Of a stretch of 64,000 nucleotides of DNA, positions 51,758 through 63,507 are shown one piece after another (the first letter of the stretch is position 1; each line of letters opens with the position of its first letter). The position numbers and the translations under genes were made by a program. The notes beneath the pieces were generated by a model. It did not search any database. It saw only the letters and a list, made by a program, of their open reading frames with translations, and was not told where the DNA came from. Origin of the DNA: Cylindrotheca closterium (Eukaryota > Bacillariophyta > Bacillariophyceae > Bacillariales > Bacillariaceae); contig CAKOGP040001747.1 of assembly GCA_933822405.4 (NCBI GenBank), positions 380,841-444,840 on the forward strand. Reading direction: 5' to 3'.

Positions 51758-54700
51758 ATGACTAGCAGGCCTTTCTCTAATTGCCAGCTGGATGAGACAC
51801 GTCCAGGCTGCCAATCCTGTAGAAATGCAAGCATCTTTGGGAAGTGCAACGATCCCTATTGCATGACACGGATTTGCACACAGTTGAATCAAACACAATG
51901 TTGCGACTTTGCTTGGGACGAGACCTGCGCTTTGGCAGCTTCTCAAGTTTGCATTCCAGAAGTTCGTCCCATGTATAATGACGAGTAAGTCCCTGCTGTG
52001 TTCCTGTTTGTCTTGCTGCTGTTCTGGCATGCACCATCAAAATTCTGATTTCTTCCCGTTCGTTCTTCTAAGATTGTCCTGTCCTTTGGGTTTCGTGTGC
52101 AATGAGGATTTAACTCAAAAGTCATTGTGCTCGGAAATTAGACAAATACCACAAAAGTTTTTCATTGGAGGTGAGGCAAGAAGTGCTAAGGTTCCATTGC
52201 CATATTCAATCCATAGTGTCTCACGTTTCATTCATTATTCAAAGACGTATTTGCGGGGGTATACTGTCCAGAGGGTAAAATCGGAATGGAGAATTGCCCA
52301 AGAGGAAAGTATTGTCCGAACCCAGAAGAGCAGTTGAATTGCCCTGCCGGGTACTTTTGTCCTTATAAGACGGCTACACCCCAGATCAGCTGTCCAGGTT
52401 GCGGCGAGGGAGCAACGGCACTCGAACGCGACATTGGGCTACAGGTTGTCCTTACCTTGTTAGTCGTTTTCATTATTATCGGCACTGTTTCAATGATCGT
52501 TTACAAACGAACTAAACATCTGCTCGCCAAGCAAGTGGAAGTTTTGAGTTACCGACTAGTCGGCGAGAATTCGGCAAAGATTGAAAAACAGAAGCAGAAT
52601 CAGCTTGACAAACTCCGGCCTAAGTTGGCGGTGATTGCCAAGCGACTCGAGGGCATGAGCAACGACGATTCAGGTTGCAACAGCAATTTGATCAGGATTA
52701 GCAAGACTGATGGAGACAAAGAAAAGTTAGAGTTCGACGCTCGTGGCATCTTTGATGCTTTGGATACCAACAATGACGGGGATTTGCAATACGCAGAACT
52801 CAACGCTGTGCTAGGATTTGACGATGAAGAGTTGGAAGTATTTGTTGCTAGTATGAACAAAGCAGCAGATGCAAAGGAAATAACGAGTACAAAGGAAGAC
52901 TCAGTATCGAGACCTGTTTTCGTAAACAATTTTCTCAAGGCTCTGGAAGGTACTGTGAACCTGAAGGTTTCCCCAGCCGAGGCAGCCGCAATCTATGATA
53001 ACATCTTGAAAGACAACCAGGCTAAGGAAGTGGAAGAAGGGATGCTTTACACCTCGGTGCTGTCGAACATTCTTTCGGATTACGAAATTATGCTATTGAT
53101 CAAGGTGTGTCACTTGCCCAATGCTGACACCCGAGTGTATCACTAAAACCATTCGACTAACGGTTTGTCTCTCGTTTAGAAATTTCGACAACTCAACTCC
53201 ATGGATGAAGAAGCTCCGTCATCAAATAGACATGAGTCGCGCAGAAGCGGTGTTCATCGTCGTTACTCGGGTATTACTCGAGAGGTATTTGTCCTACATT
53301 ACCCTACATTATTGATGCAAGTCTATACCGAGAATGATCATGTAGACAATTCGAATGGTGTCGACATTTGCTTTAAGGATCTCTGCTTGGAAGTCACTGT
53401 TGCCAAGAAGGAAATCAACGTCGTCAACAATGTCACGGGAAGACTTCAAGCCAAGACCATGACAGCTCTCATGGGCGGAAGTGGTGCTGGAAAGACCAGT
53501 TTACTCAATGCCCTATGTGGCAGAGCCTACTATGGAAATATCATTGGCGACACCTACATCAATGGAACTAAGAAGCAAATCGAAGAAATCAAAGACGTAA
53601 TCGGCTTTGTCCCACAGGACGATGTCGTGTATGCTGAATTGACAGTTCGGGAGAACCTCGTTTTTGCTGGAAAGCTCAGTCTCCCCCGTGGTACTGCTAT
53701 TGATGAGATTGAAGATCTTGCAGACTCGACTTTGGCCAATCTTGGACTTTCTCGTGTCGCAAACAGCTTGGTCGGAGACGTCAAGAGGCGTGGTGTCTCT
53801 GGTGGTGAAAAGAAGCGCGTGAATATTGGTTTGGAGTTAATGTCACGTCCAAAGTGTCTCTTTTTGGATGAACCAACATCTGGTCTTGTGAGTACTTATT
53901 ACTGAGATAATACATCATTGCCATTGTACTTACCATGCTGCTGCTCACATGATTGACTTCTCATATGACTACAGGACTCGAGCTCGGCTTTGTTGGTGAT
54001 GAGTTCATTGAAGAATCTGGTGTCTTCGGAGGGAGTTACCATTGTGACTGTGATTCACCAGCCACGAAAGTTTATCTTTGATTTGTTTGACTGTCTAGTC
54101 TTGCTGGGTGTTGGCGGGAACACGGTGTACAGTGGACCCGCCAAGGGAGCTTACAATTACTTTTCTGCTTTGGACTATGTGCTACCTGCTGGAGAAGCGT
54201 TGGCGGATTGGCTAATTGACATTAGTGCTGGACAAATCCATCCGGATCCAAAGGTGGCGGCCACAAAGGCTCAAGAAAGGGATAAAGACGATAATGACGG
54301 CGAGAAGGTGGTTGCGATTACTCCACGAGTGATGACAGAGGCAGTCGGAAAGAAGGGTATTGCTATGGGTAAAGCCAAGGAAGCAATCACCGATGCCGCA
54401 TTGCGCAGAGAATGGCTCTACAAGGAATGGAAAAAGTACTTTGATGGCCTCGACAGTGAACAAAAGTTAATCTACGAAGTTCCTCCAGTGACTAAGGTGC
54501 CTGGTGCAAAAGAAAGGCAGTCATTCTCTGCTCAGCTTGTGACACAGCTGCGACGTTGTGTTTTGGTATCCTATCGAAATCTGGCTTCCAAAATGGTCGA
54601 TACAATCATTCTCATTGTTGCGGCTGTCGTTATTTCGTTGGTTTCTGGCTTGCCCGAGATAACTCGTGCCGACAATCCAAGCATTGAATTCGAATCACTT

Positions 54701-55997
54701 GTATCCTTTGACCAAAAAAGTGCTCCCGGAATTGTGGCGCAACTCTTCAAGTATGCTGCGACTATTCAGCAAACGTAAGTATTGTTCATGCGTACAGCAT
54801 TGATCCTGTCAAGATTCTGGTATCCATTCGTTCTCATTTTTGTTACTGTTCCATCATCACTTCCTCTTCTATAGTTATCCATTGCAAATTGGTCTAATTA
54901 CGGCAGTCTTGGTTGGTCTCCAGACAAGTCGTATTTTGACTAGCAAACAGTTAGAATTCTTTCGAGAGGCCAGCTCTGGATACGATTCCAATGCTTATTT
55001 GCTCGCCGTCAATATCATGGCTACCGTGGAAACGAGCATCCAAATTTTGATGGTAGCCCTCATTTCGGCCATGCTACGAGAACCCATCGCAAGGTGGGAT
55101 GTTTTTGTGGCTCATTTTTTGGTAATGGCCTGGACCGTTGTGAGTTGGTCGCTACTATTTCCCATGATTATGCCAGCCGACAATGTCAGTACTGTACTTG
55201 GTGCCTTCTTTGCCTTTTTCGGTTTACTTCTTTCAGGTGCTATCCCTCCCATCAATTTTGAAGCCATTTACAAGGGTGACATTGTGGAGCACCTTGCTGC
55301 TTGGCTATCAGTGACTCGCTTTTTCTTGGAAGGACTTGCTGCTAGTGAGCATCGTTGCCTTCCCGAACAATCTGGTTGGACAGTTTCCACAGAGTCCATC
55401 AACTTCGACCGATCCAATACGCTCATGGCCTACAATCGCTTCAGTTATGCCCGGCATGATCCCAATGCCACGATCTATGATTGTGGCGGTTGGTATTGGG
55501 GCATTTTGCCTTCTATCTTTGTCGGAATCACCGTTCGGTACCTTGGCTTCTTGGCCATGCATGGATTCAATCGCGGCAAGCAAACCAAGAAGCCAATCGT
55601 ACACGAAATCGGAAAAGACAGAAAGTGTGGAATCCTCGTTCTGGTCCTATTCTTGGGCTTTGTTGCTTTGGCTGCCTTGACAACTTGGCTGTACACTCAC
55701 GACTATGAGCCTGACTATGAGTTTGTCGGTGTCGACAAATGGGCCCAGACTGGATTGGAACAAAACTTGACAGCATTGATGCAGACTCTCAACTTGACCG
55801 ATTTGAATGCATCACAGATTCCCAATCTCTTGGAAATGAATGAGAATTTGAATGTTCTGGCCTTGAGTCGAGAAGGTCTTCCAACTGGTGAATTCCCAAG
55901 TGACGATACCGACCCCAATTTGTTTGTTGACGGAACTGTTCGTGCATTAATGTCGGTTTGGAATGAAACCAGTCAGTGCCCTTGTAGCTCCGAGTAG
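51758..55997 (+). CDS. ABCG-type half transporter with Cys-rich N-terminus and EF-hand
   Basis: Six exons: 51758..51984, 52073..52170, 52245..53104, 53180..53887, 53975..54774, 54875..55997; five GT-AG introns of 74-100 nt; 1271 residues, phases consistent. Order: Cys-rich region (CQSCRNASIFGKCNDPYC, then CPEGK, NCPRGKYCPN, NCPAGYFCP) to about 165; TM helix about 176-196; helical linker with EF-hand loop DTNNDGDLQYAEL (about 281-293); ABC domain with Walker A GGSGAGKTS (494-502), signature VSGGEKKR (about 601) and Walker B CLFLDEPTSGL (621-631); ABC2 membrane part from about 800 onward with six or more helices. It resembles the plant ABCG24/28 group. Substrate unknown. A Ca2+-sensing loop ahead of the ATPase is unusual. 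The N-terminus may lack an upstream signal-peptide exon. Confidence 0.88.
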
Positions 55998-56218
55998 TAG
56001 ATGAACCAGTGTACTATGATACTGTAACTTCATGTAGGACTATGTAGATTGATATATATTCAATCTACATATATTCAATATATAATCTATGTTGCTGATT
56101 GCGATGAATTGATTTAGCCATTGCATCCCTAGGATAATTATGATATTAATAATGTTACATTTCTGATACTATACTATACCGGTAGTACCGTGCTAAGATA
56201 TATTCACCTACAGTAGTA

Positions 56219-56884
56219 CTACTGAAACTTGGCGACTGCGTCGATATCATCTGATAACGGTAGAGCTGGAAGACTGGAAGTAGCATTGGTACTATTGCAA
56301 AAGTCCCCAAATGCATAAGTTCCCTTCAGTACATACCAGGGCAATACTCGAGACAACCCCGGAATACCCGAAGCGCAGTATTGATGCTGTGGTCCAGCTG
56401 CCATGCAAGCATTCAGGCCCACCTTGACGCTGAGTCTATCAGGATTCCCATAAATGAGGACGGCCACGTCCACACCCAAATGTCCAATGGTGGGCACGAT
56501 TACACTAAGGCCAGGAATGGGGAAATTCTGCTGTTCTCCCGCCTTGACGCCCACAATGGTAATGTCCACATTGTGTTCTGCTTCCGTGACATCCAAACTC
56601 AACGAAGAGCCATCTGGATTGCAAGGATCCAAATTGATCTTCATACCAATCGTGTCATTCAAATAGAGAGAGTCAAAGGGTTTGAGGCATTCGATGACCA
56701 AGCCATAGGCATCAGGCTCACGGCAAGTGCATTCTTCCGGCAAGTCTTCCTGATGAATCAATTCGCAAGCGGAACGATTCGTGCCTGGGAGTCGCAACAA
56801 TTCTCGTTCTTTGGGAGGAGCAAGTCTGGCAGAAACAGTAATTGCAGACAGAACAACAATGATAGAAAGAAGGAAGGTTTTCAT
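56219..56884 (-). CDS. Small secreted protein (unknown family)
   Basis: 221 residues from ATG 56884. Signal peptide MKTFLLSIIVVLSAITVSA, then a mature region with about eight Cys (for example EECTCREP, VIECLKPF, DPCNPDGS, ACMAAGPQHQYCASG) and two N-glycosylation sequons in the C-terminal part (NSTNATS). Beta-rich text with VDITIVGVKAGEQQNFPIPG and LGVDVAVLIYG suggests a small extracellular beta domain. No TM helix. Family not recognised. Confidence 0.75.
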   Translation of the reverse strand: MKTFLLSIIVVLSAITVSARLAPPKERELLRLPGTNRSACELIHQEDLPEECTCREPDAYGLVIECLKPFDSLYLNDTIGMKINLDPCNPDGSSLSLDVTEAEHNVDITIVGVKAGEQQNFPIPGLSVIVPTIGHLGVDVAVLIYGNPDRLSVKVGLNACMAAGPQHQYCASGIPGLSRVLPWYVLKGTYAFGDFCNSTNATSSLPALPLSDDIDAVAKFQ

Positions 56885-57322
56885 AATCCGTCAGGGGGGA
56901 GGTTGTAGTATACAATACTGTTCTATTTTATTCAACGACAAGCAGATGATAGTTTTGTATATACCGGTATAGCGATGATCGATTATTGTTCTTCTATTTC
57001 TTCAACTGCTGCTTCTCTCACGAGTCAATTCGTTCGTCGCGAAAGTTTTGTATTATTCTCATGGTTTTGACAAGCGGGCGTGCTAACAATTTGGTGTCAC
57101 AAGAGACGTCGGAACGGAGACAAGCGGTCTGTTGAGTCAGTCAGTCGATATTGTGCCGTCTGTCGTCAGTCCTTCAAATTCATATCGCATTGGAGCCCCT
57201 CGATCAACATCTTCAGAGGTCTTATACCTGTATTATTGTATGCAACCTACCGATACCATCTCTTCCCTCTTGCCCTCTCTTTCGTTGGTTTGTCGTCGGA
57301 TTCAATTCTCTAACACCGAACA
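56885..57322. other. Divergent intergenic region
   Basis: Promoters of the secreted-protein gene (minus) and the RRM gene (plus). TACCGGTA at 56963-56970. No coding region supported. Confidence 0.5.
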
Positions 57323-58908
57323 ATGCCCAAACGAAGCTCAGTATCCCCCGAAAGAAACCGCAATAAGCGTCGCAAATCTTTGAGCAATGATGAGTCTTGC
57401 ACAGTCTTTGTCGGCAATCTGAGGTTTGAAACGAAGTGGCAAGCCTTGAAGGATCACATGAGACGGGCTGGGAATGTTGATTCCGTACGTTTAGAATCGA
57501 ATTGGCTTTTTTGATTTGATGTGATGTGATTTGATTTGATTTGATTTTTGCTTGACTTGACTTGACTCGTTTGGCGTGATGATGTGATATTCCGATAAAT
57601 GAAATGTCTGAAGATATGAAGAAATCTGATGTGCAATTATACATGCACCTTTGTCTCACATATAGTGTTTCTCCTTTGCTCTCCTTTCAATTCTTTTGTT
57701 GCGCCTTTCTTCAATCATTGCAAAACTGTATTTAGGCTTCTATTCTAGAAGACCGCCAGACGCGCAAGAGCAAAGGCTGTGGGATTGTCACCTACCAAGA
57801 TCCTCGGGATGCCACTCGCGCCATTCGCGAATTGAACGAAAGCATGCTCGATGGCCGCAAGCTTTTTGTACAACCCGACAAGCAACCACCAGGCGAACGC
57901 ACCAACAACTATTCCAGTGGCGGTGGAGTGGACGATTGTGCTGTCTATGTAGGCAATTTGGATTGGGATTGTACTTGGCAAAACCTAAAAGACAAGTTCA
58001 AACCATCCGGTTACATTGACAAGGCAGACATTATGATGGCACCCAATGGAAAATCCAAGGGATACGGCAAGCTAGTCTTTTCGCATCCTAGGGATGCCCA
58101 AAATGCTATTCGTCGATTTGATGGTGCCAAGTTTCAAGGCCGTGATTTGATTGTCAAGGCATGGGGCAGTGGTGGGCATGATCGTGACGATGATCGTGCT
58201 GGGGGTGGCGGCAGAGGTGCTGGCGGCGGTGGTTCTCATACCCTCTATGTGGGCAATTTGGACTTTGATTGCCGTCCCCGCGATTTGCGCAATCTCTTTT
58301 CTCGCTTCGGACGCTTGATCAATGTGGAAATTGCCGAAGCCCCCAATGGCAAAAGCAAGGGATTTGGCCTGGTCGATTTTGGAAACCAAAAGGATGCTCA
58401 AAAGGCATTGAACCAAATGGATTCTCACAACTTTCAAGGCCGTCCGCTCAAGGTCAAGTGGGATCGGGATAGCAAACCATCAGCAACATCGTCGTCATCG
58501 GCACGCCCCATGAATGACGATGATGGATTGCCCAATACGACAGTATTTGTCGGCAACTTGGACTTTGAATGTCGTTGGCAAGATCTGAAAGACGTCTTCA
58601 AAAAGGTTGGACAAGTGGAGCACGTGGAAATTGCGGAACACGAAGGCAAAAGCAAGGGATGGGGTACGGTTCAATTCTTAACCAGCGCTCAAGCCCAACG
58701 TGCCATTGATCAGTTGGATGGCACCGAACTTCAATCGCGAAAGATGCAAGTCAAGTGGGATCGCAAAAAGGGAGCCCCACCTGGTTCTGATAATGAAAAA
58801 GCAGAGAGAAAGAATAAGGGTGATGCCAAGAAGGAACGACCACCCAAAAAGCAGAAGCCAGAGCCACCAGCACCGTCTTTGGATGGAGCGCTATCTTCAT
58901 CTAGATAG
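57323..58908 (+). CDS. Four-RRM RNA-binding protein
   Basis: Two exons, 57323..57484 and 57736..58908 (phase 0, 251-nt intron), 444 residues. Basic N-terminus (KRSSVSPERNRNKRRKS) likely an NLS. Four RRMs with RNP2 and RNP1: CTVFVGNLRF / KSKGCGIVTY; CAVYVGNLDW / KSKGYGKLVF; HTLYVGNLDF / KSKGFGLVDF; TTVFVGNLDF / KSKGWGTVQF. Aromatic positions of RNP1 are intact in the last three; in the first, Cys replaces the usual first aromatic. The C-terminus is Lys/Pro-rich. The intron splits RRM1 and contains GATTT/GACTT pentamer runs. RRM arrays of this kind bind single-stranded RNA in splicing or mRNP assembly; the specific target is unknown. Confidence 0.9.
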
Positions 58909-59874
58909 TAGGAGTGGTTGGAGTGATGGGGATACCGTAGTCAAAAATAGAGTTCGTGATTGTTTACGAATGTTAGGCTATCACATCAGGCTATCACATC
59001 ATCAATTTAGGCTTGATTCTACCATAACTTCTTGGCGCAAAAGCAGCAGCATAGAAGAAAGCAACGAGGACGATAGAACGTGACTCGGCATCATCAACTA
59101 TTGTTGGGTTCGGTACCTAGCGGATGGCGCTTGTAAACATTGAAGCAAACCCGGGATTGATACCAACATTATTGGGACTTGTTCATAGCCTTGAAGAGTG
59201 GTACCATAATACTTTACATCTGAGAGTAAGAAGGGGTACTGGTACCAGAAGTAGAACCTCGTACCCCTAATAGTAGTATATGTCGAAGTGCGTCAGTTCT
59301 TGAAGTCGGAAACTTCAAGTTCAAGCAATTGTACCAAGGAGTACTGGTACCTGGTACCTTTCGAACCTTTTACGGCAACGAGAAATTCCAAAATGCGGGG
59401 TTCTTACTTGTGTCTTACAGTCCCAGGTTGGTAAAAAGTTCACACGTACAGTATGGTGCGGTGTTTTTCGTGAAAATTCGGTACCCGTGCCGGTAGTATA
59501 TCTGGTACGTGTACACCAGCGCGTATGGTAGTATTTCACAGACTTCTTGTCAGCCAACTTCAAGGAATAATGCTTCTCTCTAGGTGTATCCGGTCAACTT
59601 CAGGGAAAAAGTGTTTTTTGTAATATTACCTTCAATAGTATATCCTTTTAGCAATAATTATAATTCTCCGAAAAGAAGCTTCAAGTACGTTCGTGGATTA
59701 TTGAATTGATTTGCCCCTGACAACTGACAATGCGAAGCGCAGGCATATGGCAAGTCTACCAACTTTCGGCCTTCGCCTCGGCGATAAAATCCAGAATCAT
59801 TTTAGAAATCGCTGCGAATCATCCAATCAAACTATCAGTACTACTGCTGCAGTATTGTAGACAACAAAGCAACC
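58909..59874. other. Intergenic, GGTACC-rich
   Basis: No gene supported. Repeated GGTACC-type palindromic text (for example GGTACCTGGTACC near 59346) and two similar CAACTTCA-AGGRA segments near 59553 and 59595. Confidence 0.5.
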
Positions 59875-62784
59875 ATGCAGTCCGCACCCTCTTCCTCGTC
59901 GTCACTCCCTTCAGCACAAGCTAGTCAAGCCTTGTCTCCGTCTGTAGAGCCTCAGCTTAACGGAGGTGCGAGCAACAGCACCAAGAAACACAAGCGGGAG
60001 CATTCATCTACAAGCAGCACTTTGCAAAAGGCTGGTCTTTCTTCGAAGTCTGCTACTAGCACTGCCAATGAAGGCGACTTGCAAACATTTCTAGATTGCT
60101 CCAATATGTGCATCTTTGGCATTGACAAAGATGGCAAGATTAACCTCTGGAATCGGCAAATGTCTCAGGTGTCAGGATTCGGCAAAGACACCGTCCTGAA
60201 GCAGCCTCTGGCATCCTCCACCTTCTTTTCATCAGCATCGGAGCAACAACAAGAAGTCTCCAAAGTCCTGGATTTGGCACTTAAAGGTGAAGCTACCAGC
60301 AATCACAAGGTGAAAATGAATATAATAAGGAACGGAGAATCATCCATTCAGGAGTTTCTATGGAATGTTTCGGCACAACGAAGCAATTCCGGATCCATAG
60401 TAGGAGCCATCTGCATGGCTCAAGTTGTTGAACCATCGGAACCATTGATGAATACCCAAGGTGACGGTGCCGCTGGTTCGCAGCATAACAGCAATGATCA
60501 CAACAAGAAGGATGCAATCATGACTCTTCAGGATTCTTCATCGTCATCCGGATCATCATCTGAATTGCAACGGCAATTGGACAGTTCCAATTTGCTCATC
60601 TTTGGCATCGGAATGGATGGCAAAGTGAATGCCTGGAATAAAAAAATGGCCGAAATTACGGAATTCTCTAGAGAGGAGGCCATGCAGCAACCCTTTTCCC
60701 AGACCTTTGTCTTGCCCAAGTTGAGATCGAAGGTAGATCAAATTCTGCAACGAGCCCTGGAAGGAAAGGAAACGACCACGTATGAGTTGGAATTTAGAAC
60801 CAAGGTAAAGATGGAAAAGATGCATACTATGACAGAATGTAATATCAAGGTGATGATTGTACACGGAATTCTGACACCTGCTTCTGCCTTTTGTTTTGTT
60901 CAATCACAGGAGCGCAAGGAGTGTCACTTGTTGTTGAGTACCACCCCACGACGAGCGAATGGTGATGAAAATGGCCCAGTTCTAGGTGTCATGGTCTTTG
61001 CTCAAGATGTTACCGAAGTGACCTTGCACGATCGAGCGTCCATGAACCGAGAACTCCGTCAGCTGGTGGAAACTGCCAATGCTCCCATTTTTGGGATTGA
61101 TGTGGACGGCAATGTCAATGAATGGAATGATAAGACGGCGGAAATTACTGGATTCTCGAAAGCAGAAGCCCTCCATCAGCCATTAGTGTCTACCTTTATT
61201 GTTCCCAATTTACGAGAGTCCGTTCAAGACGTCTTAGATGCCGCGCTCCAAGGCAACGAAACTTCCAACTACCAATTGGAATTTCGTACCAAGACAAACG
61301 AGACACGATATTTGCTTGTGAATGCTACCACTCGCCGTAACATTGATAGCGAAATTGTGGGAGTGGTGGGTGTGGCCCAAGACGTTACGGACGATCGCAA
61401 GCACTCGGAAGAATTGCGGGAAATGCAATACATTCGAGCATCCCAAGAAGCGAAATTGGAAACGGAACGCAACATGACTGCCTATTTTGCCCATGAATTG
61501 CGGAATCCTCTTCATGCCATTGACAGTGCCCTCAAGCTCATGCCGGACATGCCGCTGACGGCCGAGTCGACCGAATTGGTCAATTCGATGACTCAATGTG
61601 CCAGTTTCATGTCCTCGATCATGAACAATCTCTTGGATGTCCGTAAAATGGAAGAAGGAAAGATGGTCTTGAATAAAATGCCACTTTCGTTGACTGGTTT
61701 GATGGAACGTGTCCGCACCATGTTGCTTCCTTCGGTTCGGAGCGGAGTCACCTTTTTGACGCATTACAATTTGGGAGACAAGGATTGGGTCATGGGTGAC
61801 TCGCATCGGATTCAACAAGTCTTGACGAATGTCATTACCAATGCCATCAAGTACACCCCCAGTGGATCCATTGTGGTGACTGTGAGTGCCAAGGATGACT
61901 TGGTCCGATTTGAATGTAAGGATACGGGTCCCGGAATCCCCAAGCACGACCAAACCAAGCTATTCCATCGATTTGTCCAACGTGGCGGTGCTCCGGGGAC
62001 AGGTCTGGGTTTGGCCATTGCCAAGCACTTGGTCGACTTGACGGGAGGTCAAATCTTTTTCGAAAGTGACCCAGCATCGCATCCAGGAACCAGCTGTGTG
62101 ATTGAAATGCCATTGCCGAGCTGTTCGGAACCTTCCAATGATGATGGAGCCGCTGAATCCCCCTTTTTGGAACACCCCATTCGATTGCTCGTTGTGGATG
62201 ATATTCGTATGAATCGCACCATGTTTCATCGAAGGGTCATCAAGGGAATCGCCCCAAAGGCCAAGATTACTGAAGCCTGTACTGGAGAAGAGGCATTGGA
62301 TATTTGCAAGCATCAAGGATTTGATGTGATTTTGATGGATCAGCACATGGAGCAAGCTGGAGGAGTTCTGCTTGGCACTGATACGGTGGTGGCCATGAGG
62401 CGCCGGGGAATCGATTCGGTGATTGTTGGCTGCTCTGGCAATGACATTGACGACCAATTTATGGACTCGGGCACTGACTGGGTGATGAAAAAGCCAACAC
62501 CGCCCAACGATATCATTGTCAAACGGCTTCGACAGTTGCTGAATCGGCGACAACGACTGTTGGAAAGACGCATAGCAGGCAATGCTAGTAACAGCAATAA
62601 CAATGGTGGAAGCTCCCTTGTCAATAGCTATCACAGTGTTGCAGGGGTTCCCGCACCAACCGCTGCTCCATATGTCACTGACTTTTCCACTTCGGAAGCC
62701 GTCAAGCGACGATTGGGATTGTCCGTTTGCCCAAGCTTTGGACCACCTCCTCTTCACTACAAGAAGAAGCGAAAAGTTGTGTGA
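59875..62784 (+). CDS. Hybrid histidine kinase: three PAS, HisKA, HATPase, receiver, NLS-like tail
   Basis: 969 residues, no intron. Three PAS domains begin near 69 (CIFGIDKDGKINLWN), 229 (LIFGIGMDGKVNAWN) and 391 (PIFGIDVDGNVNEWN). HisKA: YFAHELRNPLHAIDSALK with phospho-acceptor H540. HATPase: NAIKYTP (about 656), DTGPGIP, GTGLGLAI. Receiver from about 767: VVDDIRMN, phospho-acceptor D822 in VILMDQHM, Lys 872/873 in VMKKP. There is no TM helix or signal peptide, so a soluble sensor. The C-terminus KKKRKV (963-968) has the form of a classical monopartite NLS. The kinase can pass phosphate to its own receiver. Signal unknown; PAS domains could bind flavin, heme or nothing, but no LOV-type GRNCRFLQ motif is seen. 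Confidence 0.93.
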   Translation: MQSAPSSSSSLPSAQASQALSPSVEPQLNGGASNSTKKHKREHSSTSSTLQKAGLSSKSATSTANEGDLQTFLDCSNMCIFGIDKDGKINLWNRQMSQVSGFGKDTVLKQPLASSTFFSSASEQQQEVSKVLDLALKGEATSNHKVKMNIIRNGESSIQEFLWNVSAQRSNSGSIVGAICMAQVVEPSEPLMNTQGDGAAGSQHNSNDHNKKDAIMTLQDSSSSSGSSSELQRQLDSSNLLIFGIGMDGKVNAWNKKMAEITEFSREEAMQQPFSQTFVLPKLRSKVDQILQRALEGKETTTYELEFRTKVKMEKMHTMTECNIKVMIVHGILTPASAFCFVQSQERKECHLLLSTTPRRANGDENGPVLGVMVFAQDVTEVTLHDRASMNRELRQLVETANAPIFGIDVDGNVNEWNDKTAEITGFSKAEALHQPLVSTFIVPNLRESVQDVLDAALQGNETSNYQLEFRTKTNETRYLLVNATTRRNIDSEIVGVVGVAQDVTDDRKHSEELREMQYIRASQEAKLETERNMTAYFAHELRNPLHAIDSALKLMPDMPLTAESTELVNSMTQCASFMSSIMNNLLDVRKMEEGKMVLNKMPLSLTGLMERVRTMLLPSVRSGVTFLTHYNLGDKDWVMGDSHRIQQVLTNVITNAIKYTPSGSIVVTVSAKDDLVRFECKDTGPGIPKHDQTKLFHRFVQRGGAPGTGLGLAIAKHLVDLTGGQIFFESDPASHPGTSCVIEMPLPSCSEPSNDDGAAESPFLEHPIRLLVVDDIRMNRTMFHRRVIKGIAPKAKITEACTGEEALDICKHQGFDVILMDQHMEQAGGVLLGTDTVVAMRRRGIDSVIVGCSGNDIDDQFMDSGTDWVMKKPTPPNDIIVKRLRQLLNRRQRLLERRIAGNASNSNNNGGSSLVNSYHSVAGVPAPTAAPYVTDFSTSEAVKRRLGLSVCPSFGPPPLHYKKKRKVV

Positions 62785-63047
62785 TACAGGAAAAGACTTG
62801 GTATAGAGCATCTCGCCATCCATCAATATGCTGTATTGATTTTTGTGTATAATAGAAGTAGAAAAAAAGACAGTGTAATCGTATATAATAAATCAAAATT
62901 GCGATTGTTTCAAATTAGTCAACTTTATGTTCTGTTGTTATCATGCAAGCAACATTTGGGCAACACAACAGCCGCGTTCGTCCATCGAATCGACGAATAA
63001 TCAATCATCTTCCATGATACCAATAGGGTATATGGTTGGGTGCACAT
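62785..63047. other. Intergenic between convergent genes
   Basis: 3' ends of the histidine kinase and the small membrane protein. An ATATAATAAA-type A-rich stretch near 62883-62893 could hold the kinase polyadenylation signal. Confidence 0.4.
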
Positions 63048-63470
63048 TCAAGTAGCTTCTTGTGGATGTTCCTTCTCCTCTTCCACGGAGCCTTCTTGAT
63101 TTGCCTTTTGCTGTTGCACCACAAGGAACATGGTCATCATGTGAAAGGCTGAAATGGCAACGTTGGAAATGACGACTGGATTCGGGAATCCAACCGTGAA
63201 GGCAGTCATGATCTTGTAAATGATCTGAAGATAAAAGATTGGAAAGGCCATGTTGATCATGTTGTCGCCACGTCGAAACATAGCAGCAACACTGGCCACA
63301 CCAATGGCAAAGTAGATCGACGCCAAGATGCGGCGAGCTTCGGAATCTGGTCCGTAAACCTCGACCATGCGTTCGGGCTTGACAATCAAGAGAAGAATTG
63401 TCAATGGAAAGACCACTAGGGCATTAAGGGTAAGACTAACGTAGAGGAATGGGTGATTCTTGAGCTGCAT
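63048..63470 (-). CDS. Small four-helix membrane protein
   Basis: 140 residues from ATG 63470 (an upstream TTG-led extension is ignored). Four hydrophobic segments: PFLYVSLTLNALVVFPLTIL, ILASIYFAIGVASVAAMF, MINMAFPIFYLQIIYKIMTA, VISNVAISAFHMMTMFLVV. Loops carry VKPERMVEVYGPDSEARR and a GFPNP turn. The cytosolic tail is Gln/Glu-rich. No recognised family; a small integral membrane protein of unknown role. Its upstream region holds the 113-bp direct repeat. Confidence 0.7.
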   Translation of the reverse strand: MQLKNHPFLYVSLTLNALVVFPLTILLLIVKPERMVEVYGPDSEARRILASIYFAIGVASVAAMFRRGDNMINMAFPIFYLQIIYKIMTAFTVGFPNPVVISNVAISAFHMMTMFLVVQQQKANQEGSVEEEKEHPQEAT

Positions 63471-63507
63471 GATACTGTAGATTTGCCGTGGTGTCAAGTA
63501 TATACGG

